Shown: positions 25,515 to 34,942, counted from the first letter of the stretch. The stretch: 64,000 bases of DNA from Rhodococcus sp. KRD197 (GCF_017168235.1 NZ_JABFAO010000009.1:1-64000); one strand, 5' to 3'. The notes: generated by a model not told the origin, from the sequence alone. Program-made: numbers and translations.

Positions 25515-26357
25515 GTGCTGGATAGGAAAAACGCGACAGGCTCGACGGCGACCACTGCCGGTGTTCTTCGTCCCGACCAGTTGGCGAAATGTGTCGACCT
25601 CGTTCGGCTACCGTGCGCACCGTCGCTCGCGCTCTGGGTGGAGAACTACTGGCTGTTGCACTGGGAGCTACCAGCGGAAACGTTCTACCGCAGCTCGACG
25701 CTTCCGCATCCCGCATGCACTCTCAGCGTCGAGCGGGGATGGGTGCGTGACGGTGTCGATGCGCTCGGCGGTCCCGTTGTCGTGACCGGTCTGCTCACTC
25801 GCCGGTTCGACGTGACGCTCGCCGAGACAGGCTGGGTCTTCGGTATGAAGTTTCGTCCCGGTGGTTTCACCAGCCTGACCGGGATCAACGCTCGATCTCT
25901 GCGCGACGTACCGGTTGCACCGCCGTCGGCGATCTCGTCGGAAACCGTCGACGCCTTGGGCGCACTCGGACCGAATCTGACTGCAGATGCCTGCCGGGAG
26001 CTGGCCGATTCGGCTCTGGACGCCCTCCACCGTGCCCCTGACCCCGAATACGACGCAGTCCTCGAGGTCATCTCGATGATGCTGAGCGACCGGACGTTGA
26101 CTCGCGTCGGGCATGTCGAGGAACGGTGCGGAATCGGTTCTCGGCGGCTTCAGAGACTGTTCGCCAGGTACATCGGCGTCGGGCCCAAGTGGGTTCTCGC
26201 TCGTTACCGCATCCACGATGTCGTCAGCGATCTCGACGCCGGGTACACCGGTTCCCTTGCCGACCTCGCCGCGCGGTACGGCTGGTTCGACCAAGCGCAT
26301 TTCACGCGCGAATTCACCGAGCTCGTCGGGGTATCGCCGAGTGCGTATCAGAGTTGA
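25515..26357 (+). CDS. AraC-family regulator with DUF6597-type sensor domain
   Basis: A protein of about 280 residues. The N-terminal 180 residues match the AraC-associated sensor region (LALWVENYWLLHWELP, TLPHPACTLSVERGW, VFGMKFRPGGFTSLTG). The C-terminal 100 residues are an AraC helix-turn-helix (RLQRLFARYIGVGPKWVLARYRIHDVV and LAARYGWFDQAHFTREFTELVGVSPSAY). The start is uncertain; I used the GTG at 25515. It is divergent from the VOC gene, its most likely target. Confidence 0.85.
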   Translation: MLDRKNATGSTATTAGVLRPDQLAKCVDLVRLPCAPSLALWVENYWLLHWELPAETFYRSSTLPHPACTLSVERGWVRDGVDALGGPVVVTGLLTRRFDVTLAETGWVFGMKFRPGGFTSLTGINARSLRDVPVAPPSAISSETVDALGALGPNLTADACRELADSALDALHRAPDPEYDAVLEVISMMLSDRTLTRVGHVEERCGIGSRRLQRLFARYIGVGPKWVLARYRIHDVVSDLDAGYTGSLADLAARYGWFDQAHFTREFTELVGVSPSAYQS

Positions 26358-26395
26358 ACACGGCCGCGCCGATACTCGCTCGGCGCGGCCTGTGT
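26358..26395. terminator. Shared terminator hairpin between araC-type and dehydrogenase genes
   Basis: GGCCGCGCCGA pairs perfectly with TCGGCGCGGCC around a seven-base loop, with flanking ACAC/GTGT extending the stem. It lies between two convergent genes, so it probably serves both strands, although T-runs are weak. Confidence 0.7.
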
Positions 26396-26408
26396 CTCGG
26401 GTACTTAC

Positions 26409-27785
26409 TTACTTCTTGGACACTCGCACGAGCTTCTTGTTGACGAACTCGTCCATTCCCCACGGCCCGAGTTCGCGGCCGACGCCGGAGCGCTTGATAC
26501 CGCCGAACGGGAGTCCCGGGAGGGTGGTTCCGTGCTCGTTGACGAAAGCCATGCCGACATCGAGCTGCTCTGCGACTGCGCGGGCGCCATCGAGGTCGGT
26601 GCTCCACACCGAGCCGCTCAGCCCGAATGGAGACTCGTTGGCCAGGGTGATCGCCGCGTCGGCGTCGGTGACCTTGTAGATGACAGCGGCCGGCCCGAAG
26701 AGCTCCTCACCGTAGGCACGCATGTCCGGTGTGACATCGGCGAGCAACGTCGGCTCGACGAAGGCTCCCGGTCCGTCGATCTTCTTACCGCCGGTGAGCA
26801 GTGTCGCGCCCTTGGCGACGGCGTCGTCGATCTGCTCGATCAGATTGTCGGCGGCGGTCTGTGAGGACAGGGGCCCGAGCGTGGTGCTCTCGTCGAGCGG
26901 ATCGCCGGTCGCGGTGGCCGCGAACGACTCGGTGAGCTTGGCGACGAACTCGTCGTAGTACGGCTCGGTGACGAGGATGCGCTTGGCGGCATTGCACGCC
27001 TGACCGGCGTTCGACAATCTTGCGCGCGTGGCCGCGGCAACGGTGGCGTCCATATCGTCGCTGTCCAGGACTATGAACACGTCGGAGCCGCCGAGCTCGA
27101 GCACGACCTTCTTGAGGTTGCGGCCCGCGGTCTCGCCGACGGATGTTCCGGCCCGCTCACTACCGGTGAGCGAAACACCTTGCACGCGAGGGTCGGCGAT
27201 CATGTCCGCGATCTGCTCGTTGGTGGCGAAGATGTTGATGTAGGCATCGGCGGGTAGGCCTGCCTGGTGGAAGATCTCCTCCATGAGCAGAGCGGACTGC
27301 GGGCAGTTGGGTGCGTGCTTGAGCAGCACGGTGTTGCCCAGCATCAGGTTCGGGCCCGCGAATCGGGCGACCTGGTAGTACGGGAAGTTCCAGGGCATGA
27401 TGCCGACGAGGGCGCCCACCGGCTTGCGTTGCAGCACAGACTCTTCCGCGCCGGGGACGTCGAGCTGCTCTTCTTCGAGGAACTTCGGTCCGTTGTCGGC
27501 GTAGTACCGGTAGATAGCCGAGGACAGTTCGACCTCGCCTTTCGACTCGGTCAATGGCTTACCCATTTCGAGCGAAATGCTGCGCGCCAGTTCGTCGGAC
27601 CGTTCGTCGTAGATGTCGGCGACCTTGCGGAGGGTGTCCGCGCGATGCTGCGGCGACGTAGCGCGCCATGTCTGGTAGCCGGCGTGCGCCGAAGCGAGGG
27701 CACGCTCGACGCCCGGTCCATCGAGGGTTTCGAATTCCTTGACGGTTGTGCCGTCGGCGGGATTGACAGTTTTGTAGGTTGTCAT
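26409..27785 (-). CDS. NAD(P)-dependent aldehyde dehydrogenase, probable succinate-semialdehyde type
   Basis: A 458-residue ALDH-superfamily enzyme. Catalytic residues are visible: Glu230 in VVLELGGSD and Cys264 in SNAGQACNAAKRI. The cofactor region GIMPWNFPYYQVARF and the TGSERAG glycine motif are standard. The short N-terminus, lacking the first 20-30 residues of GabD, and LKHAPNCPQSALLMEEIF match the actinobacterial GabD2-like group of succinate-semialdehyde dehydrogenases. Substrate assignment is by resemblance only. It ends at a shared terminator hairpin and stands alone. Confidence 0.85.
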   Translation of the reverse strand: MTTYKTVNPADGTTVKEFETLDGPGVERALASAHAGYQTWRATSPQHRADTLRKVADIYDERSDELARSISLEMGKPLTESKGEVELSSAIYRYYADNGPKFLEEEQLDVPGAEESVLQRKPVGALVGIMPWNFPYYQVARFAGPNLMLGNTVLLKHAPNCPQSALLMEEIFHQAGLPADAYINIFATNEQIADMIADPRVQGVSLTGSERAGTSVGETAGRNLKKVVLELGGSDVFIVLDSDDMDATVAAATRARLSNAGQACNAAKRILVTEPYYDEFVAKLTESFAATATGDPLDESTTLGPLSSQTAADNLIEQIDDAVAKGATLLTGGKKIDGPGAFVEPTLLADVTPDMRAYGEELFGPAAVIYKVTDADAAITLANESPFGLSGSVWSTDLDGARAVAEQLDVGMAFVNEHGTTLPGLPFGGIKRSGVGRELGPWGMDEFVNKKLVRVSKK

Positions 27786-27956
27786 ACCTAGTGCAACGGG
27801 CTGGGGGCGGGGGCTTGTTCCTGCTGAGTCGAATTGAGGCTTCCTCGCTGGTCGCAGCGGTGCCCGCGAATCACAACGTTGGCATTCGTTTTGTCAAGTA
27901 TCGACACGCGTGATTTGTTGCGCATGCCGTTGAATTGCGCCACACTCACCACGTCA

Positions 27957-27985
27957 GTCACATACGTCACAGCAGTCACACGTGA
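27957..27985. promoter_or_regulatory. Three GTCACA repeats at 9-base spacing upstream of the DUF4185 gene
   Basis: GTCACA occurs at 27957, 27966 and 27975, each nine bases apart, ending in TCACACGTGA. They lie 16-44 bases before the secreted enzyme gene. The rest of the 215-base gap (27786-28000) shows nothing I can identify. A regulator-binding cluster is possible but unproven. Confidence 0.4.
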
Positions 27986-28000
27986 AGGGTCGGGTCGTGT

Positions 28001-29257
28001 ATGCGCGCTCGTAGTCGACAGATCGTGGTAGGCACCGTCCTCACCTTGGTTGCAAGCGGGCTGTCCGTCCTCTCGGCGCCCGTGGCGTCCGCCGAACCGT
28101 GCGGCGGTATCGGCAGTCCGGGCTCGTCGCCGCTGTTCGGATCGTCTGGGAGCTCCGGCGGTGACCCAGGCCGGGACCCTCTTGGCCCCCAGGGCCCGCT
28201 GCCCACGATCTCCGGCAACTCGACATCGGTTGCCTGGGTGACGGGCCCTCGCAGCCAAAACGACACCTACGACCGCTTCGGTATCTCAGGTACCGATCTC
28301 GGCATCAGTTGGGACAATGGCTCCGGCCAGACACTGATGGCGTTCGGCGACACGTTCGGAAACTGCTCGATTCCGGGTACACAGTGGCGCAGCAACGCTC
28401 TCATGCGCTCCGACGACACCAATTTGTCCGACGGTATCTCGATCGAACCGGGCATTCCCGGCGATGTGACCTCAGGTGCGGTAGTCCAACCCGAGAATCC
28501 GCAGTTCGCCAGCGAGATCATTTCGAGTCTCGGTATCGCCGGTGTCGAGGACACCGTCATTCCGACAGCCGCAATCGCGATCGACGGCGTCCAATACTTG
28601 AACTACATGTCGGTGCGGGAGTGGGGTTCGCCCGGCCGGTGGGTCACCAATTTCTCGGCGATCGCCACTTCCGTCGACAACGGCCAGAACTGGGTAACGG
28701 CAACGGAAACGGTGCGGGTCAACGCCGGTATCACCATTCCCACACTCCCTCAGGTCGAGGAGAGCAACGGCAAGTATCAGATGAACGCCTACGTCGAGGG
28801 TGAGGACGGCTACATCTATCAATTCGGAACACCCAACGGGCGTTTCGGCGCAGCCTTCCTCGCCCGAGTGCTGCCGGAGGACATTCTTGATCTGAACGCG
28901 TACGAATACTCGACGCAGAATCAGGAGGAACCGTGGTCGACGGAAGTCGGTGACTCCGTCTCGGTGGTTCCCGAACCGGTGAGCGAGATGTCCGTCGCGT
29001 GGAACGACTACCTGGGACGCTATGTGATGATGTACGGCAACGAAGTTCAGCGCACCATCGTCGCCCGGACCGCCGAGAACCCGGAGGGACCGTGGGGTCC
29101 GCCGCGGACGGTGCTCAGCCCGCTGGAGACGGCAGGCGGCATTTACGCGCCCTACATTCATCCCCTCACCAGTGGGAACAAGCTGTACTTCACGGCGTCG
29201 CGGTGGGTCGACTACAACGTGATGTTGCTCGAGACCAACTTGGATCTGCTGAGCTAG
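28001..29257 (+). CDS. Secreted DUF4185 protein, candidate GH183-type endo-D-arabinanase
   Basis: A 418-residue exported protein. A signal peptide (MRARSRQIVVGTVLTLVASG to about residue 31, ASA/EP cleavage) leads into a Gly/Ser/Pro-rich segment and then a five-bladed propeller-like DUF4185 domain. Conserved pieces include FGISGTDLGISWDNG, MAFGDTFGNCS, WRSNALMRSDD and WNDYLGRYVMMYG. DUF4185 proteins from mycobacteria were assigned to glycoside hydrolase family GH183, which cut D-arabinan of arabinogalactan and lipoarabinomannan. By homology this protein may remodel the cell's own arabinan, but activity cannot be judged from sequence alone. Confidence 0.8.
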   Translation: MRARSRQIVVGTVLTLVASGLSVLSAPVASAEPCGGIGSPGSSPLFGSSGSSGGDPGRDPLGPQGPLPTISGNSTSVAWVTGPRSQNDTYDRFGISGTDLGISWDNGSGQTLMAFGDTFGNCSIPGTQWRSNALMRSDDTNLSDGISIEPGIPGDVTSGAVVQPENPQFASEIISSLGIAGVEDTVIPTAAIAIDGVQYLNYMSVREWGSPGRWVTNFSAIATSVDNGQNWVTATETVRVNAGITIPTLPQVEESNGKYQMNAYVEGEDGYIYQFGTPNGRFGAAFLARVLPEDILDLNAYEYSTQNQEEPWSTEVGDSVSVVPEPVSEMSVAWNDYLGRYVMMYGNEVQRTIVARTAENPEGPWGPPRTVLSPLETAGGIYAPYIHPLTSGNKLYFTASRWVDYNVMLLETNLDLLS

Positions 29258-29273
29258 AGAACGGTGAGGCGTT

Positions 29274-30320
29274 TTACTGCCCTGGGATGCCCTCGTAGGC
29301 GATGTCGCCGGATTCGAGGTTCTCATCCGTCAGCGCGACGAGCCCGTCGAGGAATGCTTGACGGTCGGTCACCACGTGCTCGATGGCCACATCGACGTTC
29401 TCGGCCGTGATGGCGGGCATGACGTAGACGGGTTCGGTGTCGACGTCCTCACCCTTTGCGATGCGGTTGGCGACGGCGAGACCGGCGGACAGTTCCACCG
29501 TTCCGTTCTGCAGCGATGTGCCGATGAATTCGCCGCTCTTGACGGCGTTGAGCCCGTCCTCGATACCGTCGATGCCGACGATCGGGACATCGGTTCGTCC
29601 GGCTTCCTTCAGCGCCTGCAGCGCTCCGAGTCCCATGTCGTCGTTCTGTGCGACAACTCCGTCGATCTGGTCGCCGAAGCTCGAGAGCCAGTTCTTGGTC
29701 TTGTTGACCGCCTCGGTGCGCTTCCAGTTGGCGGTGTCCTTGGCGAGGACGTTGATCTCCGGGTAGTTCGCGAGAACCTGGTCGATACCGGCGCCGCGGT
29801 TGATTTCTCCGGAGCCACCGAGCGGGCCCTGGAGGATGACGATGTTGCCGCGGCCACCGAGGGCGTCGGCCATCATTTGCATTTCTTGCGCGCCGGCGGC
29901 GACGTCGTCGGGCTGGACGTTGCCGGAGATCTGGTCGGACTCGAGCGCGGCGTTGACGGCGATCACCGGAATGCCCTGGTCCGTTGCCGCCTGTACCTGC
30001 GGGGCCAGCGAATCTGCCTGTGCCGGTACCACGATGATGGCATCGACGCCCTGATTGATCAGCGAGTCGACTTGGCTGGCCTGGGTGGAGACATCGTTGT
30101 TGGCCGAGTTCCACAGCAACTCGATGTCATTGGCGGCGGCATAGGTGTCCATACCCTCCTTTCCCGCGGTGATGAACGAGCTCATGTCGTACACCGTGAC
30201 GCCGATGCGGGTCTTGCCGTCCTGTGCGCTGGTATCGCCTGCTCCGCAGGCGGTGATGCCGACTGCGAGCAGACCGGTGGCTGCAACGGTCAGCATCTTG
30301 GAAGCAAACTTCATTGTCAT
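29274..30320 (-). CDS. Sugar ABC transporter substrate-binding lipoprotein (RbsB-like)
   Basis: A 348-residue periplasmic-binding-protein-like receptor. A signal peptide ends in the lipobox LLAVGITAC (lipidated Cys25). The mature protein has the type I fold pattern [77 protein letters not shown] and [13 protein letters not shown], typical of ribose/polyol receptors. It is the last gene of a five-gene operon with permease, ATPase and two dehydrogenases, so the ligand is probably a sugar alcohol or sugar. Confidence 0.92.
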   Translation of the reverse strand: MTMKFASKMLTVAATGLLAVGITACGAGDTSAQDGKTRIGVTVYDMSSFITAGKEGMDTYAAANDIELLWNSANNDVSTQASQVDSLINQGVDAIIVVPAQADSLAPQVQAATDQGIPVIAVNAALESDQISGNVQPDDVAAGAQEMQMMADALGGRGNIVILQGPLGGSGEINRGAGIDQVLANYPEINVLAKDTANWKRTEAVNKTKNWLSSFGDQIDGVVAQNDDMGLGALQALKEAGRTDVPIVGIDGIEDGLNAVKSGEFIGTSLQNGTVELSAGLAVANRIAKGEDVDTEPVYVMPAITAENVDVAIEHVVTDRQAFLDGLVALTDENLESGDIAYEGIPGQ

Positions 30321-30362
30321 CTCCAGATCGAGGGGTGTGATTCATTCAGGGAAGGGGCTGGG

Positions 30363-31382
30363 TCACGTTCTTCGTTTGGACGACCAGACGTCGACCGAGA
30401 CGGCCGCAACGATGAGCACGCCCTTGATGACGTCCTGCCAGTAGGCGGGAACGATGAGAAGGTCGAGACCGTTGTTCAGCGTCTGAATCATCAGCAGGCC
30501 GAGCGCGGTACCCCAGATGGTTCCGCGTCCACCCATGAGGCTGGCGCCGCCGATGACCACTGCCGCGATCGCATCGAGTTCGTAGCCCTGGCCCAGGTTG
30601 GGAGGGCCGGAAATGACCCGCGATGCGAGCATGACGCCGGACAAACCGGCGAGCAGACCGGAGAGCGCGTATACGCTGAAAAGGATGTTCTTGGCATTGA
30701 TTCCGGCGATCTCGGCCGCGGTACGGTTGCCGCCGACAGCGTAGACGCGCATGCCATAGGCGGTCCGCTTCATCACCACCGCCAGCACGATGATGCCGAT
30801 GATCATCACCAGAACGGGGATCTGCAGGCCGAGGATCTTGGTGTTGGCGATCTGGCCGAACTCCGCTGGGAGTCCATTGATGGGTGCGCCTCCACCGATA
30901 ACATATGCGAAACCCGAACCGGCTGTGAGCATACCGAGTGTCGCGATGAACGGTGGCACATTGATGCGCGAGACGAGAAATCCGTTGATGCATCCCGCGA
31001 TGAGGCCGACTGCCATCGCCACGAGCACCGTCAGGTACACCTGGCCGGGATTGGCTTTGGCGACCGCAGCCGAAGCCATGGCCGAGACCGCGATGACGCT
31101 GCCGACGGACAGGTCGATGCCTCCCGTCAGAATGACGAGTGTTTGGCCGAGCGCGATGAGCGCGAACGGTGCTGCAGCGACCAGGATGGTCTGCAGGTTG
31201 TCGACGGTTCCGAATCGCGCACTGCGGTAGGAGAAGTACGCGATGACGAGCAACATGACGATGACCATGGAATAGCGCATGGCCATGGCGCCCGCCCAAG
31301 CGCTGGAGAATCGGCGCGCCGGTCCTCCCGTTGTGGCCGAACTGGATTGCTCCGAGTCCTTTTCGGCAACGGGTGTACTCAC
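30363..31382 (-). CDS. Sugar ABC transporter permease (RbsC-like)
   Basis: A 339-residue integral membrane protein with about eight to ten segments. Family motifs include LVILTGGIDLSVGSVIAVSAM, INGFLVSRINVPPFIATLGM, YAVGGNRTAAEIAGINA and AAVVIGGASLMGGRGTIWGTALG, the last containing the EAA-like loop region. It forms the membrane channel of the importer. It overlaps the ATPase gene by four bases and precedes the receptor gene by 42 bases. Confidence 0.93.
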   Translation of the reverse strand: MSTPVAEKDSEQSSSATTGGPARRFSSAWAGAMAMRYSMVIVMLLVIAYFSYRSARFGTVDNLQTILVAAAPFALIALGQTLVILTGGIDLSVGSVIAVSAMASAAVAKANPGQVYLTVLVAMAVGLIAGCINGFLVSRINVPPFIATLGMLTAGSGFAYVIGGGAPINGLPAEFGQIANTKILGLQIPVLVMIIGIIVLAVVMKRTAYGMRVYAVGGNRTAAEIAGINAKNILFSVYALSGLLAGLSGVMLASRVISGPPNLGQGYELDAIAAVVIGGASLMGGRGTIWGTALGLLMIQTLNNGLDLLIVPAYWQDVIKGVLIVAAVSVDVWSSKRRT

Positions 31383-32929
31383 TGGTATGCCTCCTCGAGT
31401 GACGATGGCGTCGTGGCCGTGTCGGTTGTGCGTGTGTCCAGGGCGGTGGCCAGACGGAACACCGAATCCTGCACCGCTGGATGGTCGAGCGCGTCCCGGT
31501 CGAGCTCACCTACGAATGTGCCCTCGCGCATGACGAACGCGCGATGCGAGAGACCGACAATTTCAGGCATGTCCGACGACGCCATGACGACGGCCATTCC
31601 GCGTTCGGCGAATTCGGTTATGATGCGGTAGATCTCGGACCGTGCGCCGACATCGACACCGCGAGTGGGTTCGTCGAGCAGAAGCACGTTGACCGTACCG
31701 GTGAGCCATCGCGCCAGCACCACCTTCTGCTGATTTCCACCGGACAGAGTGCCGACGCTCTGGCCCAGGCCGCGACTACGCAACCGGACCGAGTCCATCG
31801 CGCTCGATACTGCCTCCGAGCGTGCCTTGTTGCGCAGCCATCCCGCGACGTCGAACGAGGACAACCGGGGTAGTGATCCGTTGTCGAGCACACTCATCGA
31901 CAGCACGACGCCGTTGACCTTGCGATCCTCCGGCACCATGGCCATGCCCGCGGTGATCGCCGCGGCGGGTTCGCCTTTCGGTACTGTCTTCCCAGCGACC
32001 TCGACCGAACCGGAGCTGACGGCGCGCATCCCGAACAGTGCTTCCAGCAATTCGGTGCGTCCGGCGCCGACGAGTCCGGCGAGTCCGACGATCTCACCAC
32101 GTCGTACCGTGAGGTTCACCGGCCCCGACGCGCCCACTACCTGGAGGTTCTCGACTTCCAGAACCACTTCGTCGGTAGCGGAACCGACACTGGGGAAGAG
32201 ATTTTCGAGTTCGCGTCCGATCATTGCGGTGACGATCTCGTCATCGGTGATGTCGCCGAGCATTTCGTCGGTGATGAGCTTGCCGTCTCGGAGAACGACG
32301 ACGCGGTCGGCGATCGCCCTGATCTCGGCCATCTTGTGCGTCGTGTAAACCATGGCCACTCCGCGATCACGCAGCTGCTGCATCACCTTGTAGAGGCCTT
32401 CGACCTCCCGTTCCGAGATGGCGGAGGTCGGCTCGTCGAGCATGACGACCTGGGCGCCTGTCCGGGCGGCCTTGACGATCTCGATGATCTGGCGCAACCC
32501 GACGGGTAGTGAACCCATCCGCGCGGTCGGCGAGATGGTCACGTCGAAGACGCCCAGTGTTTCGGCGGCTTCCTTGATCATGGCCCGGCGGTCGAGGAAG
32601 ATCCCCCTGCGCATCTCGCGGCCGACGAACATGTTCTCGTAGACGGTCATGTCGTCGATGGACGCGAGTTCTTGAGGCACGATCACCACGCCGCGGCGCA
32701 CCGCGTCGCGTGGATCGCCGGAGGACAAGGTGTGTTCGCCGATCGTCACCGTGCCCGTGTCTGCGCGCAACTGGCCAGTGGCGATCTTCATCAGGGTCGA
32801 TTTGCCTGCGCCGTTCTCACCGGCGAGCGCGGTCACCGTGCCCGGCTCGAGGTCGAGCGAAATGCCCTTCAGGACGGGTACGCCGCCGAAACTCTTGGTC
32901 ACCTCACGGCAGGCGAGCAGTGCGGTCAC
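31379..32929 (-). CDS. Sugar ABC transporter ATPase (RbsA-like, two ABC domains)
   Basis: A 516-residue protein with tandem ABC domains. The first has Walker A GENGAGKSTLMK, a signature region at LPVGLRQIIEIVKA and Walker B VVMLDEPTSAIS. The second has GLVGAGRTELLEALFG (a degenerate P-loop, normal for RbsA), the signature LSGGNQQKVVLARWL and Walker B VLLLDEPTRGVD. It energises the permease. The GTG at 32929 has a strong GGAGG site six bases upstream; the open frame extends to 33094 but is not protein-like. It lies 34 bases after the SDR gene. Confidence 0.93.
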   Translation of the reverse strand: MTALLACREVTKSFGGVPVLKGISLDLEPGTVTALAGENGAGKSTLMKIATGQLRADTGTVTIGEHTLSSGDPRDAVRRGVVIVPQELASIDDMTVYENMFVGREMRRGIFLDRRAMIKEAAETLGVFDVTISPTARMGSLPVGLRQIIEIVKAARTGAQVVMLDEPTSAISEREVEGLYKVMQQLRDRGVAMVYTTHKMAEIRAIADRVVVLRDGKLITDEMLGDITDDEIVTAMIGRELENLFPSVGSATDEVVLEVENLQVVGASGPVNLTVRRGEIVGLAGLVGAGRTELLEALFGMRAVSSGSVEVAGKTVPKGEPAAAITAGMAMVPEDRKVNGVVLSMSVLDNGSLPRLSSFDVAGWLRNKARSEAVSSAMDSVRLRSRGLGQSVGTLSGGNQQKVVLARWLTGTVNVLLLDEPTRGVDVGARSEIYRIITEFAERGMAVVMASSDMPEIVGLSHRAFVMREGTFVGELDRDALDHPAVQDSVFRLATALDTRTTDTATTPSSLEEAYQ

Positions 32930-32963
32930 GGTGCACCTCCGACGGTGCTGGCAGCTTCGGTAC

Positions 32964-33728
32964 TCACCATGCCGTGTAGCCCCCGTCCGCGACCAATACT
33001 GATCCGGTGATGAAGCTGGCGGCGTCACTGGCCAGGAACACCACGCTCGGCGCGATCTCCTCCGGCAGGGCGTAACGCTGCATCGGCGCGTCATCGATCC
33101 AGTACCTCTTCAGGTCGGGGCGGTCGACCGGTGCCATCTCCGTCTTGCAGTACCCGGGGGCTACGGCATTGACGCGAATTCCCAGCGGACCCCATTCGGC
33201 AGCAAGTGATTTCGTGAGGTGATGCACCGCTGCCTTCGACGCGTTGTAGGCGGGTTGCATCTGCGGACGGTTGACGATGATTCCGGACATCGATCCGATG
33301 TTGACGATCGATCCGCTGCCCCGTTCGCGCATATGCGCGCCGATGGCGATCGTGCACTCCCATAGTGCTTTGACGTTCAGGTCGAAGACATTGTCCCATT
33401 CAGTCTCGGTGACATCCCAGGAGTCGTTGTGGTAGCAGGTCCCCGCGTTGTTGACGAGGATATCGACGTGTCCGAGTGCATCGATGGCTTCTGCGGTCAT
33501 CCTCTCGATATCGGGGCGGCGGGTGATGTCGGCGGTGATCGAGGTGAATTCGTATCCGGCGGTGGCGGCTTCGGCCAGGACTTTCTCGTTGCGTTCGGCG
33601 CTGCGTCCGGCGATGGCGAGGCGGGCGCCGGCGGCGGCCAGCCCGAAGGCGAAGGCGCGTCCGAGTCCTTGGTTCCCGCCGGTGACGATGGCGGTACGTC
33701 CGGTCAGATCGAATGGATTGTTGTTCAT
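32964..33728 (-). CDS. Short-chain dehydrogenase/reductase (polyol-type)
   Basis: A 254-residue classical SDR. It has the cofactor motif TGGNQGLGRAFA, the NNAG motif (ILVNNAGTCYH), catalytic Ser in IVNIGSMSGIIV, and Tyr/Lys in PAYNASKAAVHHLTKSLA. The C-terminal VLVADGGYTAW is standard. Within an operon carrying a sugar or polyol importer and a sorbitol-type dehydrogenase, it probably oxidises a sugar alcohol or ketose. The start overlaps the upstream MDR gene (ATGA). Confidence 0.9.
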   Translation of the reverse strand: MNNNPFDLTGRTAIVTGGNQGLGRAFAFGLAAAGARLAIAGRSAERNEKVLAEAATAGYEFTSITADITRRPDIERMTAEAIDALGHVDILVNNAGTCYHNDSWDVTETEWDNVFDLNVKALWECTIAIGAHMRERGSGSIVNIGSMSGIIVNRPQMQPAYNASKAAVHHLTKSLAAEWGPLGIRVNAVAPGYCKTEMAPVDRPDLKRYWIDDAPMQRYALPEEIAPSVVFLASDAASFITGSVLVADGGYTAW

Positions 33729-34813
33729 GCAGGCACCACTATCGACTTGAGGCTGGCGGGGTCGTTGTCGCTGTCGAGAGCATCGGCGACGTGTTCGAGG
33801 TCGTAGCGTCCGGTGACGAGACGGTCGAGGTCGACCAGACCGGAGGAGACGAGATGTATTGCCGCCGGCCATGTGTCGGTGTAGCGGAAGATGCCGGTCA
33901 CCGTGATCTCGAGGTTTTGGATGTGGCTGACCGGGAGCGGGTAATTGTCGGCGCCCATTCCGACGAGTACTACTCGACCGGCGGGGCCTACGGCGCGGAT
34001 GCCGCTCTGTACGGCCGGAACTGCGCCGCTGGCGTCGACGAACACATCGACCTGTGGGTCGAGGGCTGCGACGTCCTGGTTCATCGGGTCGATCACCTCG
34101 GTCGCGCCGAACTCCTTGGCTCGTTCACGGCGGGATTCGACCGGGTCCGACACGACGATGCGTGCGGCCCCGAAGGCTCGGGCGGCCTGTGCGGTGATGA
34201 TGCCGATGGGACCGGCGCCGGCGATGAGAATCGAAGACCCGGGAACGATGCCGGCTTTGCGCATCGTCGCCACCGCTACGGACAGCGGCTCGAGCAGGGC
34301 GGCTGCCTCGTCGGATACCGAATCCGGTACGGGATGCGCAAAGTCGGCGTCGATGGTGACGTACCGGCAGAACGCTCCGTCGACGGGCGGCGTCGCGTAG
34401 AACTTCATCTGCGGACACAGGTTGTAGCGGCCGGCCATGCATTGCGCGCAGCGACGGCAGGGGTGCTGGGGTTCGACGGCGACGCGTTGACCGATGCGGC
34501 TCGCGTCGACACTCTCGCCGACTGCAGCGATGCGGCCGGACAGTTCGTGACCGAGGATCATCGGGTCATCGACGACGAAGTCGCCGATGCGGCCCTCGCG
34601 GTAGTAGTGCACGTCCGATCCGCAGACGCCGACGGCGGCGACCTCGATGAGTACTTCCTCGCGAGCGGGCTTCGGGACGGGGCGGTCTTCGATCGAGAGC
34701 GTGCGTACCCCGGTCATCACGCTCGCGCGCATCGACGACGCAGGTGGGGATATGTCGGTGGTCGTGATGTTCTTTCCAACGCGCTCCAGGGTGGCGTCGT
34801 CGAGCATGCTCAT
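33725..34813 (-). CDS. Zinc-dependent sorbitol/xylitol-type dehydrogenase
   Basis: A medium-chain dehydrogenase of about 362 residues. Catalytic-zinc motifs GVCGSDVHYYREG and GHELSGRIAAVG and the structural-zinc Cys cluster CRRCAQCMAGRYNLC are all present. The nucleotide fold has SILIAGAGPIGIITAQAARAFG. The overall pattern matches sorbitol/xylitol dehydrogenases. The frame is open to 34873, but I chose the ATG at 34813 with GAGG eight bases upstream, because the upstream part overlaps operator repeats. It is the first gene of the operon and is divergent from the SorC regulator. Confidence 0.9.
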   Translation of the reverse strand: MSMLDDATLERVGKNITTTDISPPASSMRASVMTGVRTLSIEDRPVPKPAREEVLIEVAAVGVCGSDVHYYREGRIGDFVVDDPMILGHELSGRIAAVGESVDASRIGQRVAVEPQHPCRRCAQCMAGRYNLCPQMKFYATPPVDGAFCRYVTIDADFAHPVPDSVSDEAAALLEPLSVAVATMRKAGIVPGSSILIAGAGPIGIITAQAARAFGAARIVVSDPVESRRERAKEFGATEVIDPMNQDVAALDPQVDVFVDASGAVPAVQSGIRAVGPAGRVVLVGMGADNYPLPVSHIQNLEITVTGIFRYTDTWPAAIHLVSSGLVDLDRLVTGRYDLEHVADALDSDNDPASLKSIVVPA

Positions 34814-34897
34814 ATGATCTACCTCACTGCTCATGTGATTGGTGAAGAGGATCATGCATCGTTGTTTGCTCATATGTCAACGTCCTTGCTCATGTGA
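34807..34897. promoter_or_regulatory. Four phased TGCTCATRTG repeats (candidate SorC operators)
   Basis: TGCTCATATGA (34807), TGCTCATGTGA (34828), TGCTCATATGT (34867) and TGCTCATGTGA (34887) are direct repeats in the divergent promoter region. Spacings of 21, 39 and 20 bases are near whole helical turns, so all face the same side of the DNA. The first overlaps the dehydrogenase start. The adjacent SorC-family protein, whose relatives bind DNA as tetramers, is the obvious candidate to bind them. Confidence 0.75.
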
Positions 34898-34942
34898 GCG
34901 CATGGGAGGATGATGGTGGCCATTCACATGAAAGGTGGGGGG

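Noticed and set aside
29358..31631. 757-residue plus-strand open frame opposite the sugar importer genes
   Set aside because: It is the antisense of well-supported receptor and permease genes; its Asp/His/Gly-rich composition is typical of a complementary-strand shadow.
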